64,000 bases of DNA from Ligustrum vulgare. Taxonomy: Eukaryota > Streptophyta > Magnoliopsida > Lamiales > Oleaceae. The stretch spans positions 50,644,124 through 50,708,123 of the forward strand of contig OY743169.1 of assembly GCA_963555705.1 (NCBI GenBank), read 5' to 3'. Below the pieces are notes generated by a model. The model was not told the origin of the DNA and did no database searches. It saw nothing but the letters and a program-made list of their open reading frames with translations. A program made the translations under genes and the position numbers. Positions 12,400-22,383 of the stretch are shown one piece after another. Position 1 is the first letter of the stretch, and each line of letters begins with the position of its first letter.

Positions 12400-13085
12400 A
12401 AGTTTGTGTTATGTTTTTATGTCTTGATTTTACTATTGCTCTTAATACATGAACTAATTAGCTACTAGTTCAATGATTTTGTGAATTATAACGACTTGGG
12501 AAGGAAGTTATACATTTAGACCACGTAGTAAAATCTCGCAATCTCAACAAAAGATGGAGATACGAATTGTGGTCGCACGTAATCATTAATGAATTCCTAT
12601 GAGATTTTATGCATTTATCTAAGGAATCATCCTGGCCTAATATAAAGATATGTGGTTGACTTAGTTAAATAGAACTAATTTGAACTCAAGAGAGGTAAAT
12701 TAGATACATGTGAGAATTCGATCAAATACAATTTTAGAAAACAACTTGAGAAGCGAAATCAAAGAAGAAAATTACTTCGAAATCGTTAATCCCGATATTT
12801 CTTTTTTGCAAGAAAAATCATTTTTTAGTTTTTATAGTTAAAAGTATTTGCTAATAGCTTAACTTTTTTATTTGATTTTTTTTTTTTTGAAGTCACTCAA
12901 TTTATTGTCGTTATTTAATTCCTTTGCTCTTTAAATTTTATAGTATAGATTTTGCCTTGTTTTAGGAACTTTAGATCAAAGTGAATTTATAACAAATAAT
13001 CTAGTCCTCGTAGGATCGACAACTTAAACTTAAAAGACCACTTTATTACTTATTAACGATATAGTACACTTACGATACGAGAAAT
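12400..13085 (+). mobile_element. LTR fragment of a third Athila/Tat-like element
   Basis: The order of motifs matches the right half of the LTR at 6639-8126: an actcaagagaggtaaatt word, then cctcgtaggatcgacaact, aaagaccactttatta and gatatagtacacttac. It ends near 13085 beside a copia integrase relic. No PBS follows, so this is a fragment or solo-LTR remnant. Confidence 0.5.
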
Positions 13086-13180
13086 TGGACAACAAGGGTC
13101 TTTGGTGGTTATGAAGGGACCTAAGAAGAATAGTCTATACTATCTAATGGGAAAAACTATTAACTCACAAGAAGGAAGTT

Positions 13181-14181
13181 TGACGGGTTCCCGGTCGGGG
13201 AATCTCGTCGAACACGCGGAATAACGATATTTAAAACCTAGGAAAGATCTAAATCAGATCTGACACGAAAATAACAAGAATTAATATACTGGAAAGATAA
13301 AATTGACGATAGGACCTTGACCCAAGATTCACGACGCAATTAATTGACGATGCGGAATCGAGATCCAAGGTTTTCGAAACACCACAAGGACTTGTCAATT
13401 TCCTTGATAAGATTCTAAATTGGAAACGCCACAAATATTCTCACGAATATTTGATAAGTTCAACGCTACAAATAATTCACAATATTTGATAAGTTGGATT
13501 TGTTCTCGAAGAACACAAAAGGGACTCCTCAACCTTTTAATTGGAGAAAACTCTCTCAACTTTATTAATCTCAAAATCAAACTTCTATTTTACAATGAAT
13601 TGAAAAGGCGTATAAATAAGCAAAATAACCTAGCATCTAATTTACTCAAAATAGAATTCTAATTAGACTAAAACTCTAAAATAGGAAAATAACCTAAAAT
13701 AATAAAAGGAAACAAAATAATTGGCAAAATTTCGGAAAATCTGGCGTTGCTCATTTACGGCCGTGACGACTCCTTTTACGGCCGTAAAGGCTTTTCTGAT
13801 AAAAAACTGAGTTATTGGTTACGGCCGTGACACAATGATTACGGCCGTGAATTTCCTCCGGTTTGAATTTTACGGCCGTAAGACTGGACATTACGGCCGT
13901 GAGACCTTTTCTGCTGAAATTCTTCATTTTCCTTCGATAGTTGATTACGGCCGTGACAATAGCTTTTACGGCCGTGATTATATGATTTACGGCCGTGAAG
14001 GATTTCCATTACGGCCATAAGGCTCTTTCTGCATAAACAATTTCGTGTACTCGGCTCGGCTTGATTCTTTCGTCTTCTCGGCTCGATTCCAACATGGAAC
14101 TTGCTCCGTTTTGCACGTAGATCACTGTCTTATTTCCGATGGCTCGACTTCGCCCTTCAATGCCTGGTCCGGATCACATCA
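13181..14181 (-). repeat. 3' LTR of the gag-only element (1,001 bp)
   Basis: Plus-strand ends are tgacgggttcc and ggatcacatca, so on the minus strand the LTR reads TGATGTG...CCGTCA. It matches 15777-16762 along its whole length with scattered substitutions and a short difference near 14030-14050. It contains ten copies of a palindromic ACGGCCGT word. Confidence 0.92.
13755..14020. repeat. Array of ten ttACGGCCGT palindromes inside the LTR
   Basis: The word ttacggccgtga or ttacggccgtaa recurs ten times in 266 bp, with irregular 12-45-bp AT-rich spacers. Nine copies keep the full palindrome ACGGCCGT; the last reads ACGGCCAT. The same ten positions occur in the other LTR at 16349-16616, where four have single changes (ccggccgt, acggtcgt twice, acgaccgt). 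In an AT-rich element such CpG-rich words stand out. Confidence 0.95.
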
Positions 14182-15496
14182 TACTCCCTCTCTTGAAAAG
14201 GATTCGACCTCAAATCCATTTTTGGTCGACTTTTCAAACTCCCCCTGCTTTTCTGAGCTCGATGATCATGTTTAAGCTCTGTGCGATCCCTTAGACTTTT
14301 GGACTGCTCATTTTTGCCAATGAATTTCTTTCCCGCCTTAAGTTCAAGGTTTGACTTCGGCACCTGTAAAACAGATTTTAAAGAACTATGGAGGGGTTTG
14401 TTAGCGTGAGTAAGTGCAAATACACTCATTTTTGTAGTAGACTCTCTTTTCTTTTGCTTTTTGCACCCAGTCTCTCCTTTTTCTGAGGTCGTGGCCTCAA
14501 CTCTCTTATTTTTCCCCTCAAACTCACTTTTCACCTTCAATTGATCTTTCAGGGCTTCAGTTGGAGATAGTGGCATTAGAGTAAACTTTTTCCCCCTTTT
14601 ACCAGGCTGTATCTATTCGTATACCCATCGTGTAGTACAGCCATTTCATGTTGCCAAGGTCTCCCCAACAGTATGTGACTAATTTGCATTGGCACCACGT
14701 CACAAATTACCTCATCCGAATACCCACCCAAAGAAAATGTCACCAAGGCCCGTCTCTTCACCTTAACTTCCCCTGACTCAGTCAACCATTGTAATTTATA
14801 AGGCGTTGGATGTTTCGTTAAAGGTAAGCCTAATTTTTCCACCAACATTGTACTAACTACATTAGTACAACTTCCCCCGTCAACCACCAAGCTACAAACT
14901 TTTTCATCCACTAAGCATCTAGTGCGAAAAATATTATCCCTTTGCCCATCCACATTTTCCAAAACATTCGTCTTACGCTTAATGCTAAGAGCATATCTAT
15001 CAATAATTGACTCATCCACCACAATACTTTTAGCCCCTTTACTATCACACCTATCCTTCTTACGTGGACAATCAAGTGCAATGTGACCCCGTCCCAAACA
15101 TTTAAAGCACTTAATATTTTTATCCTTAAGAGGCTTGGAATCAGAATTAGTTTTACCTTTGGTTGTCGTTTCCTCCCTCCTTTTGTGAACATGATCACTA
15201 CTCTCCCGTTTTGATGTCTCCTTTCGCTTTAATGGCCCTTCATCCATCCCATCTCCGTACCTAGCATGACATTCACGCCTATTACCTCTCCTAACCCGAG
15301 ACCTATCATGAGATTGATCCCGAGGTCTTTGTTCACGTTCTGCACCTCGATTCTCCATCTGAGCCATAAACCTCTCAAATTGTGCCCTCATTGCTGCAAT
15401 ATCATTATTACCCTGTTCATCCTTTCTATTCACACCCCTGGGTTGTTTCCTGTCTCCAACAGAAGATGAAGATGTGAAAACCTCTCTATCAGACAT
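14157..15496 (-). pseudogene. Ty3 Gag zinc-knuckle and aspartic protease fragment with a -1 frame break
   Basis: The first frame (15496-14577, 306 residues) has an N-terminal polar coiled-like segment (MRAQFERFMAQMENR, about 36-50), a basic linker, a CCHC zinc knuckle CFKCLGRGHIALDC (130-143), a retropepsin active site VVDGGSCTN (204-212) and the flap-side LLGRPWQ (276-282). The capsid core (Retrotrans_gag) expected between the N-terminus and the knuckle is missing. The frame ends at GGKSLL; reading moves by -1 at a GGGAAAA run (plus 14588-14594) into a second frame (14576-14157) beginning KFTLMPLSPTEA, the usual continuation after protease, which then runs into the 3' LTR. No polymerase follows. 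It may be a decayed gene or one that relies on a frameshift. Confidence 0.8.
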
Positions 15497-15758
15497 TTTT
15501 AAGACACGAACAAGGAAATTCGAAATATTTGGGAAATATTTGGAATTTTCGGAAATTTTTTTTTATAATCTGCCAGAGAATTTGACTACGAGTATAGCAG
15601 AAAAAACGGAACTGAATTTGGACGAAAAACGAAGAAGAAAAACACTTTTGAATTTTTTGAGACTGACTCTTATGGATCAAACTGAAAAAAATTATGACTG
15701 ACACGAAGAACGCGAATAACACGAAAAAAATCAAGAAACGCAAGAATCTGAAATAGAT

Positions 15759-15774
15759 CCAAGCTCTGATACCA
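15759..15774 (-). other. Primer-binding site, initiator tRNA-Met type
   Basis: The minus strand reads TGGTATCAGAGCTTGG, two nucleotides after the end of the 5' LTR. The first 12 bases match the standard complement of the plant initiator tRNA-Met 3' end. Confidence 0.9.
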
Positions 15775-15776
15775 GA

Positions 15777-16762
15777 TGACGGGTTCCTGGTCGGGGAATC
15801 TCGTCGAACACGCGGAATAACGATATTTAAAACCTAGGAAACATCTAAATCAGATCTGACACGAAAATAACAAGAATTAAAATACTGGAAAGATAAAATT
15901 GACGATAGGACCTTGACCCAAGATTCACGACGCAATTAATTGACGATGCGGAATCGAGATCCAAGGTTTTCGAAACACCACAAGGACTTGTCAATTTCCT
16001 TGATAAGATTCTAAATTGGAAATGCCACAAATATTCTCACGAATATTTGATAAGTTCGACACCACAAATAATTCACAATATTTGATAAGTTGGATTTGTT
16101 CTCGAAAATACAAAAGGGACTCCTCAACCTTTTAATTGGAGAAAACTCTCTCAACTTTATTAATCTCAAAATCAAACTTCTATTTTACAATAAATTGAAA
16201 AGGCGTATAAATAAGCAAAATAACCTAGCATCTAATTTACTCAAAATAGAATTCTAATTAGACTAAATTTCTAAAATAGGAAAATAACCTAAAATAATAA
16301 AAGGAAACAAAATAATTGGCAAAATTTCGGAAAATCTGGCGTTGCTCATTTACGGCCGTGACGACTCCTTTTACGGCCGTAAAGGCCTTTCTGATAAAAA
16401 ACTGAGTTATTGGTTCCGGCCGTGACACAATGATTACGGTCGTGAATTTCCTCCGGTTTGAATTTTACGGCCGTAAGACTGGACATTACGGCCGTGAGAC
16501 CTTTTCTGTTGAAATTCTGTCTTTTCCTTCGATAGTTGATTACGGCCGTGACAATAGCTTTTACGGTCGTGATTATATGATTTACGACCGTGAAGGATTT
16601 CCATTACGGCCGTAAGGCCTTTTCTGTCTTCTCGGCTCGGCTTGATTCTTTCGTCTTCTCGGCTCGATTCCAACATGGAACTTGCTCCGTTTTGCACGTA
16701 GATCACTGTCATATTTCCGATGGCTCGAATTCGCCCTTCGATGCCTGGTCCGTATCACATCA
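15777..16762 (-). repeat. 5' LTR of the gag-only element (986 bp)
   Basis: Plus-strand ends are tgacgggttcctgg and cgtatcacatca. It corresponds to the LTR at 13181-14181 and carries the same ten-copy palindromic array (16349-16616). The LTR pair differs at only a few per cent of positions by eye, so insertion was not ancient. Confidence 0.92.
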
Positions 16763-16887
16763 AAGTTCTTACATTGTTACAGAGTCTAAATATGAACTTT
16801 GGCACAATTGACTGGGGCACGTTAGTAATAAGGGCCTGAAACTTTTAATTAAACAAAATTTACTGGGAAAGGATATTGTAGAACCTC

Positions 16888-17414
16888 TAAGGGTGTGTTT
16901 GATAGACGAGATTTTCCAGGAAAAATATGGTTTTCCACGTTGTTTTCCAACTTTGCACTGTTTGGTTGCCTAAGTTTTCCATGAAATTTATTTTTCCACT
17001 TGCCTCGAAATCCGTTATTTTTCTTGTTTTGGATGAATTCGTTTTCCCAGGAGGGATGATGTTTTATTTTTCATGAAGAATCTTATACCATTTTCGTTAC
17101 GTTTGATCATTTTTGTTGTTGTTAATTGATTTATTTTTTTTTCTAAAAATTAACATTATTATTATTATTAAGTACAAATCTAAGGAAATTTTTTATTATT
17201 ATTAAAATAGATAAATTTTACTTTACTTTTCATGAAAAATAATGTCAATCAAATAACAAAAGTTGAAAATTCCCTACTTTTTCCACCTAGAAAATTAAAC
17301 GAATCAAACACATTAAACTTCAAATTCCCAGGAATTGAATTCTCTAGAACTAAATTCCCTGAAATTCATTTTCTTTCCACCTAAATTTCACCCTTACTAT
17401 CAAACGCAGCCTAA
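16888..17414. mobile_element. Tourist-like MITE 16891-17411 with TAA TSD
   Basis: The left end gggtgtgtttgatag (16891-16905) and the right end ctatcaaacgcagcc (17397-17411) are inverted repeats with two mismatches, and taa is duplicated at 16888-16890 and 17412-17414. This is the PIF/Harbinger Tourist signature. The 521-bp body is non-coding. Removing it and one taa rejoins the copia integrase reading frame at ...EPL / NFCETY. Confidence 0.88.
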
Positions 17415-17699
17415 ACTTTTGTGAAACTTATGTGGTGGATGAGTCTCACAGGGTAAGTTTTGAAACAGGTTCACATAGCACAAAAAGACCCCTAGATTAA
17501 ATTCATACTGATCTATGGGGTCCTGAAAAGCATTCCACCTTTGGTGGAAGCAGATTTTTCATGTCCTTAATTGATGATTTCTCTAGGAAGGTATGGGTTT
17601 ATTCTCTACAGGATAAATGTAATACTTTTCAAAAATTTAGAGAATGACTTATATTGGTTGAGAATCAAACTGGTAAAAGACTAAAAACATTAAGAACTA

Positions 17700-18245
17700 A
17701 TAATAGGTTGGAATTTTGTAATTAAGAGTTTGATAAAGTTTAGTGACTAATTGATGACATTTTTCTAAAGATTTCTTATATTGCAATTTGGTGTGTCGTG
17801 ATTGATTAGTTGAAGATTACATGATGTCACGTGTACATGCTCTCTATCACGTTGTCAATTATGTTACGAAAGTTAAGCTAATTACTAACGTCCACCATTT
17901 TGATAAGTTTAGTGATCAAAACTCAACATGTTAAACTTCAGTGATCAGTCGAGGACATTTACATAAGTTCAATAATTATTTGGACAATTAATTCATAAGT
18001 TTAGTGACCAAAACTCGACATTTTAAACTTTATTGGCCAGTCGAAGACGTAGACATAGTTTAGTGATTATTGAGACAATTAACTAATAAATTTAGTAACA
18101 AAAACTCGACACTTCAAAGTTCAGTGATCAATGAAAGACATCGACATAAGTTTGTGATCATCGGGACAATTAACTCAAGATTAGAATGGTGTTGAAATAA
18201 CTGTGCAATCTAGTTAGGCTACTTAATCACGCTTCACACTAGAAC
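17700..18245. repeat. Degenerate minisatellite, about 90-100-bp units
   Basis: Several units repeat the words aagtttagtgatcaaaactc, gacat-ttaaactt, cagtcgaagac and gggacaattaactcataa at about 17750-18180, with heavy divergence. No coding potential is seen. It abuts the hAT MITE at 18268. Confidence 0.6.
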
Positions 18246-18259
18246 TAACTAGGAACAAA

Positions 18260-18573
18260 ATTTCATGTAGAGATGGAAAACGGACCAAGCCGCTTGCCGG
18301 CTCGGCTCGTCAAAACACGAGCCATGAATGGCTTGACTCGTACTTTTCACGAGCTAAGGAAATGAAAATAAAAAGAGTGGTGCACAATTCGGCTCGTGAA
18401 AGGAAAGGTGGCTCGTCACAACAAGCCACTAGCCAAGCCCAAATGGGCTCATAAATTTTTTACCAAAAATCCACTTTTTGAAGAGGGGAAGAAAGTTGAT
18501 GGCTCATGGGCCAAGCCGAGCAATGGGTTCAAAGGGCCGGGCTGACTCGGCCTTTGCCAACACTAATTTCTTG
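18260..18573. mobile_element. hAT MITE 18268-18565 with 8-bp TSD
   Basis: The flanks atttcatg (18260-18267) and atttcttg (18566-18573) are an 8-bp target duplication with one mismatch. The ends tagagatgg... and ...gccaacacta are degenerate inverted repeats of the hAT type. The body is rich in gagcc / ggctcg words (ggctcggctcgtc, cacgagcc). The 298-bp length and absence of an ORF make it non-autonomous. Confidence 0.75.
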
Positions 18574-18599
18574 TATTCAAATTCAAACAATTTTTTTCT

Positions 18600-19510
18600 C
18601 TTTACCCTTTGAGCCATAGTTTATTTTACCAGGGACTCGATTACGATTGGTCATTTGACTTGCTTTTGACTCACGAAAACTAGTAAAATACTTGAATTGA
18701 AACAAATATTATTTACATTGATTGCATAAAACATTTAGAAATTATTTCATGAACTTTTAATTTCAATGGCTAATTGTTATTCATTACAATATGTTGATCT
18801 TTTTTTCTTTTTTTTGGCTTGCGATTGCGGCTGGTCCTCCTATTTTGATTTTCACGAACATTCAATGTAAAAAATCGAGTATAGTCTCTCGTTTAAATTT
18901 GGAGAGAGTTGTATTATAGGTTATGATAAAATCATCCAACAACACACTTAAAAGAAAAATTCGCGAAAAACTGCATTCTGAACATTCACGCGGTCACGTG
19001 AAGGAAATCCTTGCGATCGCGTGGAGATCGCAAAAATTTACTGCCTTCGAAAAGCAAGCGATTGCGCACTTGTTTTGTCTCGTGATCGCGCAGAGATCAA
19101 AATTTTGCACGCGCCATCTTCAGTATTTTGGTCATAACTTTTGATCTCGATGTCCGATTGAGGTAATTCAAAATGCGTTGAAAACTAGACAAAAAAGGAT
19201 ATAATTATTCGAGAAATAGTGAAGCTCAAATTTAGCCAATTTGATTATTGGCCCCTCTTTCGACTTAATCACTTTGTTTAGCCTTGAATATTGAACCTTC
19301 TTTACATCGGACCTCATCATGGGTCCCAACGATATGCGCATCGAAATTTGACTTTCTCGAATCTCATCATTCCCTCTCTCTTAAAAATGATTCAACCTCG
19401 AATATTACTTGAATGCATTGTCATGAGATCCCTTGAACTTTGACCTTGTAATGTTGATCACGAGTGCGTGCAATGAAATTAGACTTTCTCGATTCTCATC
19501 ACATGGTATT
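18600..19510 (-). mobile_element. LTR relic related to the gag-only element, with GATCGCG words
   Basis: The plus strand ends tctcgaatctcatca at 19369 and continues ttccctctctcttaaaaatgattcaacctcgaat, which parallels the LTR end and interior of the element at 14170-14215 (cacatca, then tactccctctcttgaaaaggattcgacctcaaat). It is thus the 3' LTR end of a related minus-strand element. The stretch 18960-19100 carries GC-rich words such as gcgatcgcg, cacgcggtcacgtg and gatcgcgcagagatcgc, in place of the ACGGCCGT array. A second LTR-end-like word lies at about 19483-19496. The left boundary is unclear. Confidence 0.5.
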
Positions 19511-20264
19511 ACAAAAATATATTATTAAAAATAAAAATAAAATAAAAACAATATTTCGAGGGAACGAAATGGCATAAAAGTGTATTGTAAATTAGTTTTG
19601 GATTTAGTATTGTGTAAAATGCTCCAATTGATCTTTCTATAAATTTCGTTCACTTCTTTTACAGAAGGGACATTTACCACCCCCCCCCACCCCCCCCACC
19701 CGGGGTATAAAAATTGAAATTTACTCTCTTTATAATAGTTATCAAATTTTTTTAATTTACTGAAATTTACGTTCTTTACGACATTTTCAATAAATTATTT
19801 ATATTTAAAGAGCAAATTCTACATAATATTCAATAAATTCTTTATATTGAAAGAGTATATATTCTATATAATAGAGAATATCATTATATTTAAAGAGTAA
19901 AATTTTTACAAGTTCCATCAAACTTTTTATTTTACTTTTGCATAAAAATATTTATTATCTTTCTTTATTTTTAGTTAATATTTATTTTTTAAAGTGAATC
20001 ACCAATTATATCAAATATATATAATGAAGAAAGCTAATGTAGAAACATTGAAAATTGGAACTTTTTGAACACATTTTCAAATCCTCTTTAAATTAAAATG
20101 TTAATATAGATACCATATTGGAGAGAAATTTTAAGGGTAGATTCTTCAAAATAAAGAGCATCTGAAGTTTAGATAGCATATTGAAGATGATCTTAAAAAT
20201 ATCGTAATTTGACACTTTTCAAAATTTTATTATATTTTTCAAATTTTTGGCTTAGTTTTTTGTG
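19511..20264. other. AT-rich intergenic DNA with a poly-C tract
   Basis: A run of C broken by single A residues lies at about 19680-19702 (ccccccccccacccccccc). The remainder is AT-rich with short recurring words (aaagagtaaattctacataat) and no recognisable gene. Confidence 0.5.
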
Positions 20265-20582
20265 AAAATTTGTGTTTAAAAATAAGGTTTTTTTTTTCCC
20301 GTGGTAAAATATATGATTGAAAAGTGGGGAAAAAATATGTATAATTAAAAATGATTTGAGAAAGTCTGTTGTAAAAAAAAAATATATTTTTAAACATATT
20401 TATACCAAACAAACCTTTGTTTGTTAAAAGTTTTTTGTTTAAAAATATGGTTTTTTTTATATTTTTCTAGGTAAAATGTGTGGTTGGAAAATGAATAGAG
20501 AAAATGTATATGGTTAAAAAGTAATTTGAGAAATTACGTAGAAAAAAACGTTTAAAAACATGTTTGCCAAACAGGGGCCTAA
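20265..20582. mobile_element. MITE-like dispersed repeat ending in tttgccaaacaggggcc
   Basis: The block holds two tandem units of the form gtttaaaaata...gagaaaatgtatatggttaaaaagtaatttgagaaa. It ends acatgtttgccaaacaggggcc at 20560-20580, like the outer end of Harbinger-like MITEs. Related units (gagagaaaatatgtgtgatt, then agtgattt) recur at about 24590-24740 and 60190-60345. I could not define both ends or a TSD, so the class is a guess. Confidence 0.4.
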
Positions 20583-21076
20583 CTAAGTCCTTGTTTGAAT
20601 CTCATTAAAAAAAAAAAAATTCTATAGTACTCAATTTCAATCACCAATTAAAAAACAAGCACACAATATTTAATGTTTTAACCAAATCTCAACCATCTAT
20701 TATCCTAAAAATAACTATTCATTTAAAAAAAAAATTCTTTTTAAATAATACCAAAAACACACTAATTAGCGCAATTACGCATAGTTCAGTGGTTGAAGGC
20801 CCACCAAAACTCAATTAGCTAATTGGGTGGCCAGTTTCGACTTGATTTTGACTCGCATCGCAACAACCCAAAACAATGCGTAAAAACTGCAGACAGCTTC
20901 CTGTTTGGAATCATCACAAATTTAACGTGTCTATCTTCCCATTTGGTTGGTTATTCTTTCATTATAGCCTCTGTAAGTTTAGCACAACAGACGTCGACAT
21001 CCATAGAACTTACTAGTAAACTACCGAGTATGCACGTAACTTTCCCAACGGTTATTTTTTCTGTATATACATCTTT

Positions 21077-21160
21077 GGAATATTCCAGTTTTTTCGGTAA
21101 AAATCTAGTCTTTGGAATATTTAAGTGTGCTTGCGCGCTTAAATATATATATAGAAGATT
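21077..21160 (+). promoter_or_regulatory. Probable core promoter of the F-box gene, with HSE-like element
   Basis: An AT-rich TATA-type stretch (taaatatatatatagaag, 21140-21157) lies about 300 bp before the ATG at 21457. Just upstream, ggaatattcc at 21077-21086 fits the nGAAnnTTCn core of a heat-shock element, and ggaatattt follows at 21115. The intervening leader has short upstream ORFs. The promoter role is inferred from position. Confidence 0.45.
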
Positions 21161-21456
21161 TAAAGAAAGTTCTTGCAGTGAACAATCTCAATTTACTTTT
21201 TGATTACTTTGGGTTTCCGTACCATCATAAAATTCACATTTCGATATGTGTACTTTTCTATTTCTTTGGATTTTGGATTAAAGGAGGAAGATTTCATCGG
21301 CACTGATAGAGATTTTTCATTGAAAAAAAAAAAATTGTTTTCTGGGTTTGTGCTATTTTTGGTTAATATTCAGATTCCGATTGGTATTGTGGTTGGGTGA
21401 TTTTTCTGAGCAGTTGGGCCGTTATACACAAGATATTGGAAATCTAAGTAGCGAAA

Positions 21457-22383
21457 ATGTCGTCTGGCGGTTTAAGCGGGAAGCTGGAAAATGAGGGATA
21501 TGGGACGGGGTTGGTGAGGACTACATCATTTGGGAGGAAAAGGGTTTCTTTCTCCAATATTTACATGGGATTTGATTCTGATGAATGTAATCCCTCCACT
21601 CCTTTAAAGAGACAGTGCTATGAAGATTCATTCCTTTGTTCCGAAAAATCTGCACTCGAAGCTCTTCCTCAGGATATTCTGGTTAGTATATATATTTCAA
21701 TTTTCTTCTTCTCGTGTGTTTTAGGATTTGTGAATGCAATGGTTGTTGAAAATGACTTGTGCATAATAACTTAAATAAATAACTTTGTCTTGTCTTGCTT
21801 AAGATTTGAGACGAATCTGGTAATCAAGTATCTTTACTGTGTACTTTCAAATTAATAAGTTTACTTCAATAGTGGGAATTTGTGTACTGTATATTATTAG
21901 TGTGCTGTGTATATGATCTGTATTGCTGAAAAGGTGTGTGATTTTCATTGGTGAATCAGATTAGGATATTGTGTAGTGTGGAGCATGATGATTTGGAGAG
22001 GCTGTTTTTTGTGTCAAAAACGATACGAGAAGCGGTAAGTTTTGGTTGTCTGAGGAATTCTTTTAATTGTCATTATATTTTCCATAATATTTGTCTGTTT
22101 ATTGGTTATGATTTGGCTGTTTTTTGTATGAAATAAACAGACTTTAATTGCAAAGCATATGCATTTTGCATATAGCACACCCAAGAAGACGGTGGGGTTT
22201 AGGAATCTTGATGATTTGAGTGAACTTGATGAGATAATAGCTCCAAATGCTCCGAGGCAATCACGGGTTCCACGTTCACGATTAGATGCGAAAAAGCTTG
22301 ACGATATGTCGGTAGCCTTGTTTGCTACTACTAATGATGAAGACAAATGTCATCGCAGAGATTTGTTTACGGAATTGAATTGA
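21457..22383 (+). CDS. FBS1: F-box protein, FBS1 (F-BOX STRESS INDUCED 1) type; three exons
   Basis: Three exons (21457-21681, 21960-22034, 22141-22383) with GT-AG introns of 278 and 106 bp give a 180-residue protein; all junctions fall between codons. The order is: a conserved N-terminal block TTSFGRKRVSFSN (about 21-33), an F-box at about 66-108 (LEALPQDIL, then IRILCSVEHDDLERLFFVSKTIREATLIAK), the block HFAYSTPKK, and a C-terminal DDMSVALF motif (154-161). This architecture, a single F-box in a protein under 200 residues with no LRR or Kelch repeats, is that of Arabidopsis FBS1 and relatives. They join SCF ubiquitin ligases through SKP1/ASK, and FBS1 is induced by wounding and abiotic stress. 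The frame is open and complete. The exact orthologue within the small FBS family is not certain. Confidence 0.9.

Larger units (their letters stand above)
13176..16767 (-). mobile_element. Complete gag-protease-only LTR retrotransposon (TR-GAG/LARD type), 13181-16762
   Basis: Direct LTRs at 13181-14181 and 15777-16762 flank a 1,595-bp interior, and the target duplication aagtt is present at 13176-13180 and 16763-16767. The element reads on the minus strand: the right LTR is the 5' LTR and ends ...CCGTCA, followed by a tRNA-iMet primer-binding site at 15774-15759. A polypurine tract (aagagagggag) precedes the left, 3' LTR. The interior encodes only a Gag/protease fragment, with no reverse transcriptase, RNase H or integrase, so any movement needs a helper. 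The element sits inside a copia integrase relic. Confidence 0.92.
13095..17760 (+). pseudogene. Ty1/copia integrase region relic, split by two insertions
   Basis: Three pieces read in order as copia pol. Piece 1 (about 13095-13180) has SLYYLMGKT-like sequence from the segment before the zinc-binding domain. Piece 2 (16768-16890) reads YELWHN, a stop, LGHVSNKGL, which is the GAG_pre-integrase HHCC region. Piece 3 (17412-17760) reads FCETYVVDESHRVSF, then HTDLWGP and DDFSRKVWVY, the start of the integrase core with the DLWGP and DD motifs. The breaks coincide exactly with a gag-only retrotransposon (TSD aagtt) and a Tourist-like MITE (TSD taa). Several in-frame stops mark it as dead. Reverse transcriptase is absent. 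Confidence 0.85.

Noticed and set aside
13755..14020. Regularly recurring palindromes resembling a CRISPR array
   Set aside because: The repeats are 10-12 bp, the spacers are short and irregular, and the block is inside a plant LTR; CRISPR is not expected in a nuclear genome.
13835..14020. Plus-strand frame with repeated YGR(D/E/K) residues
   Set aside because: It is only the translation of the ttacggccgtga words, antisense to the retroelement; there is no start context or conservation beyond the DNA repeat.
18923..19144. 73-codon frame as a small gene
   Set aside because: Lies within an LTR relic and spans its GC-rich words; no homology or gene context.
20770..20800. catagttcagtggttgaaggc resembling a tRNA A box
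   Set aside because: No B box or acceptor stem pairing follows, so no tRNA gene or SINE is supported.
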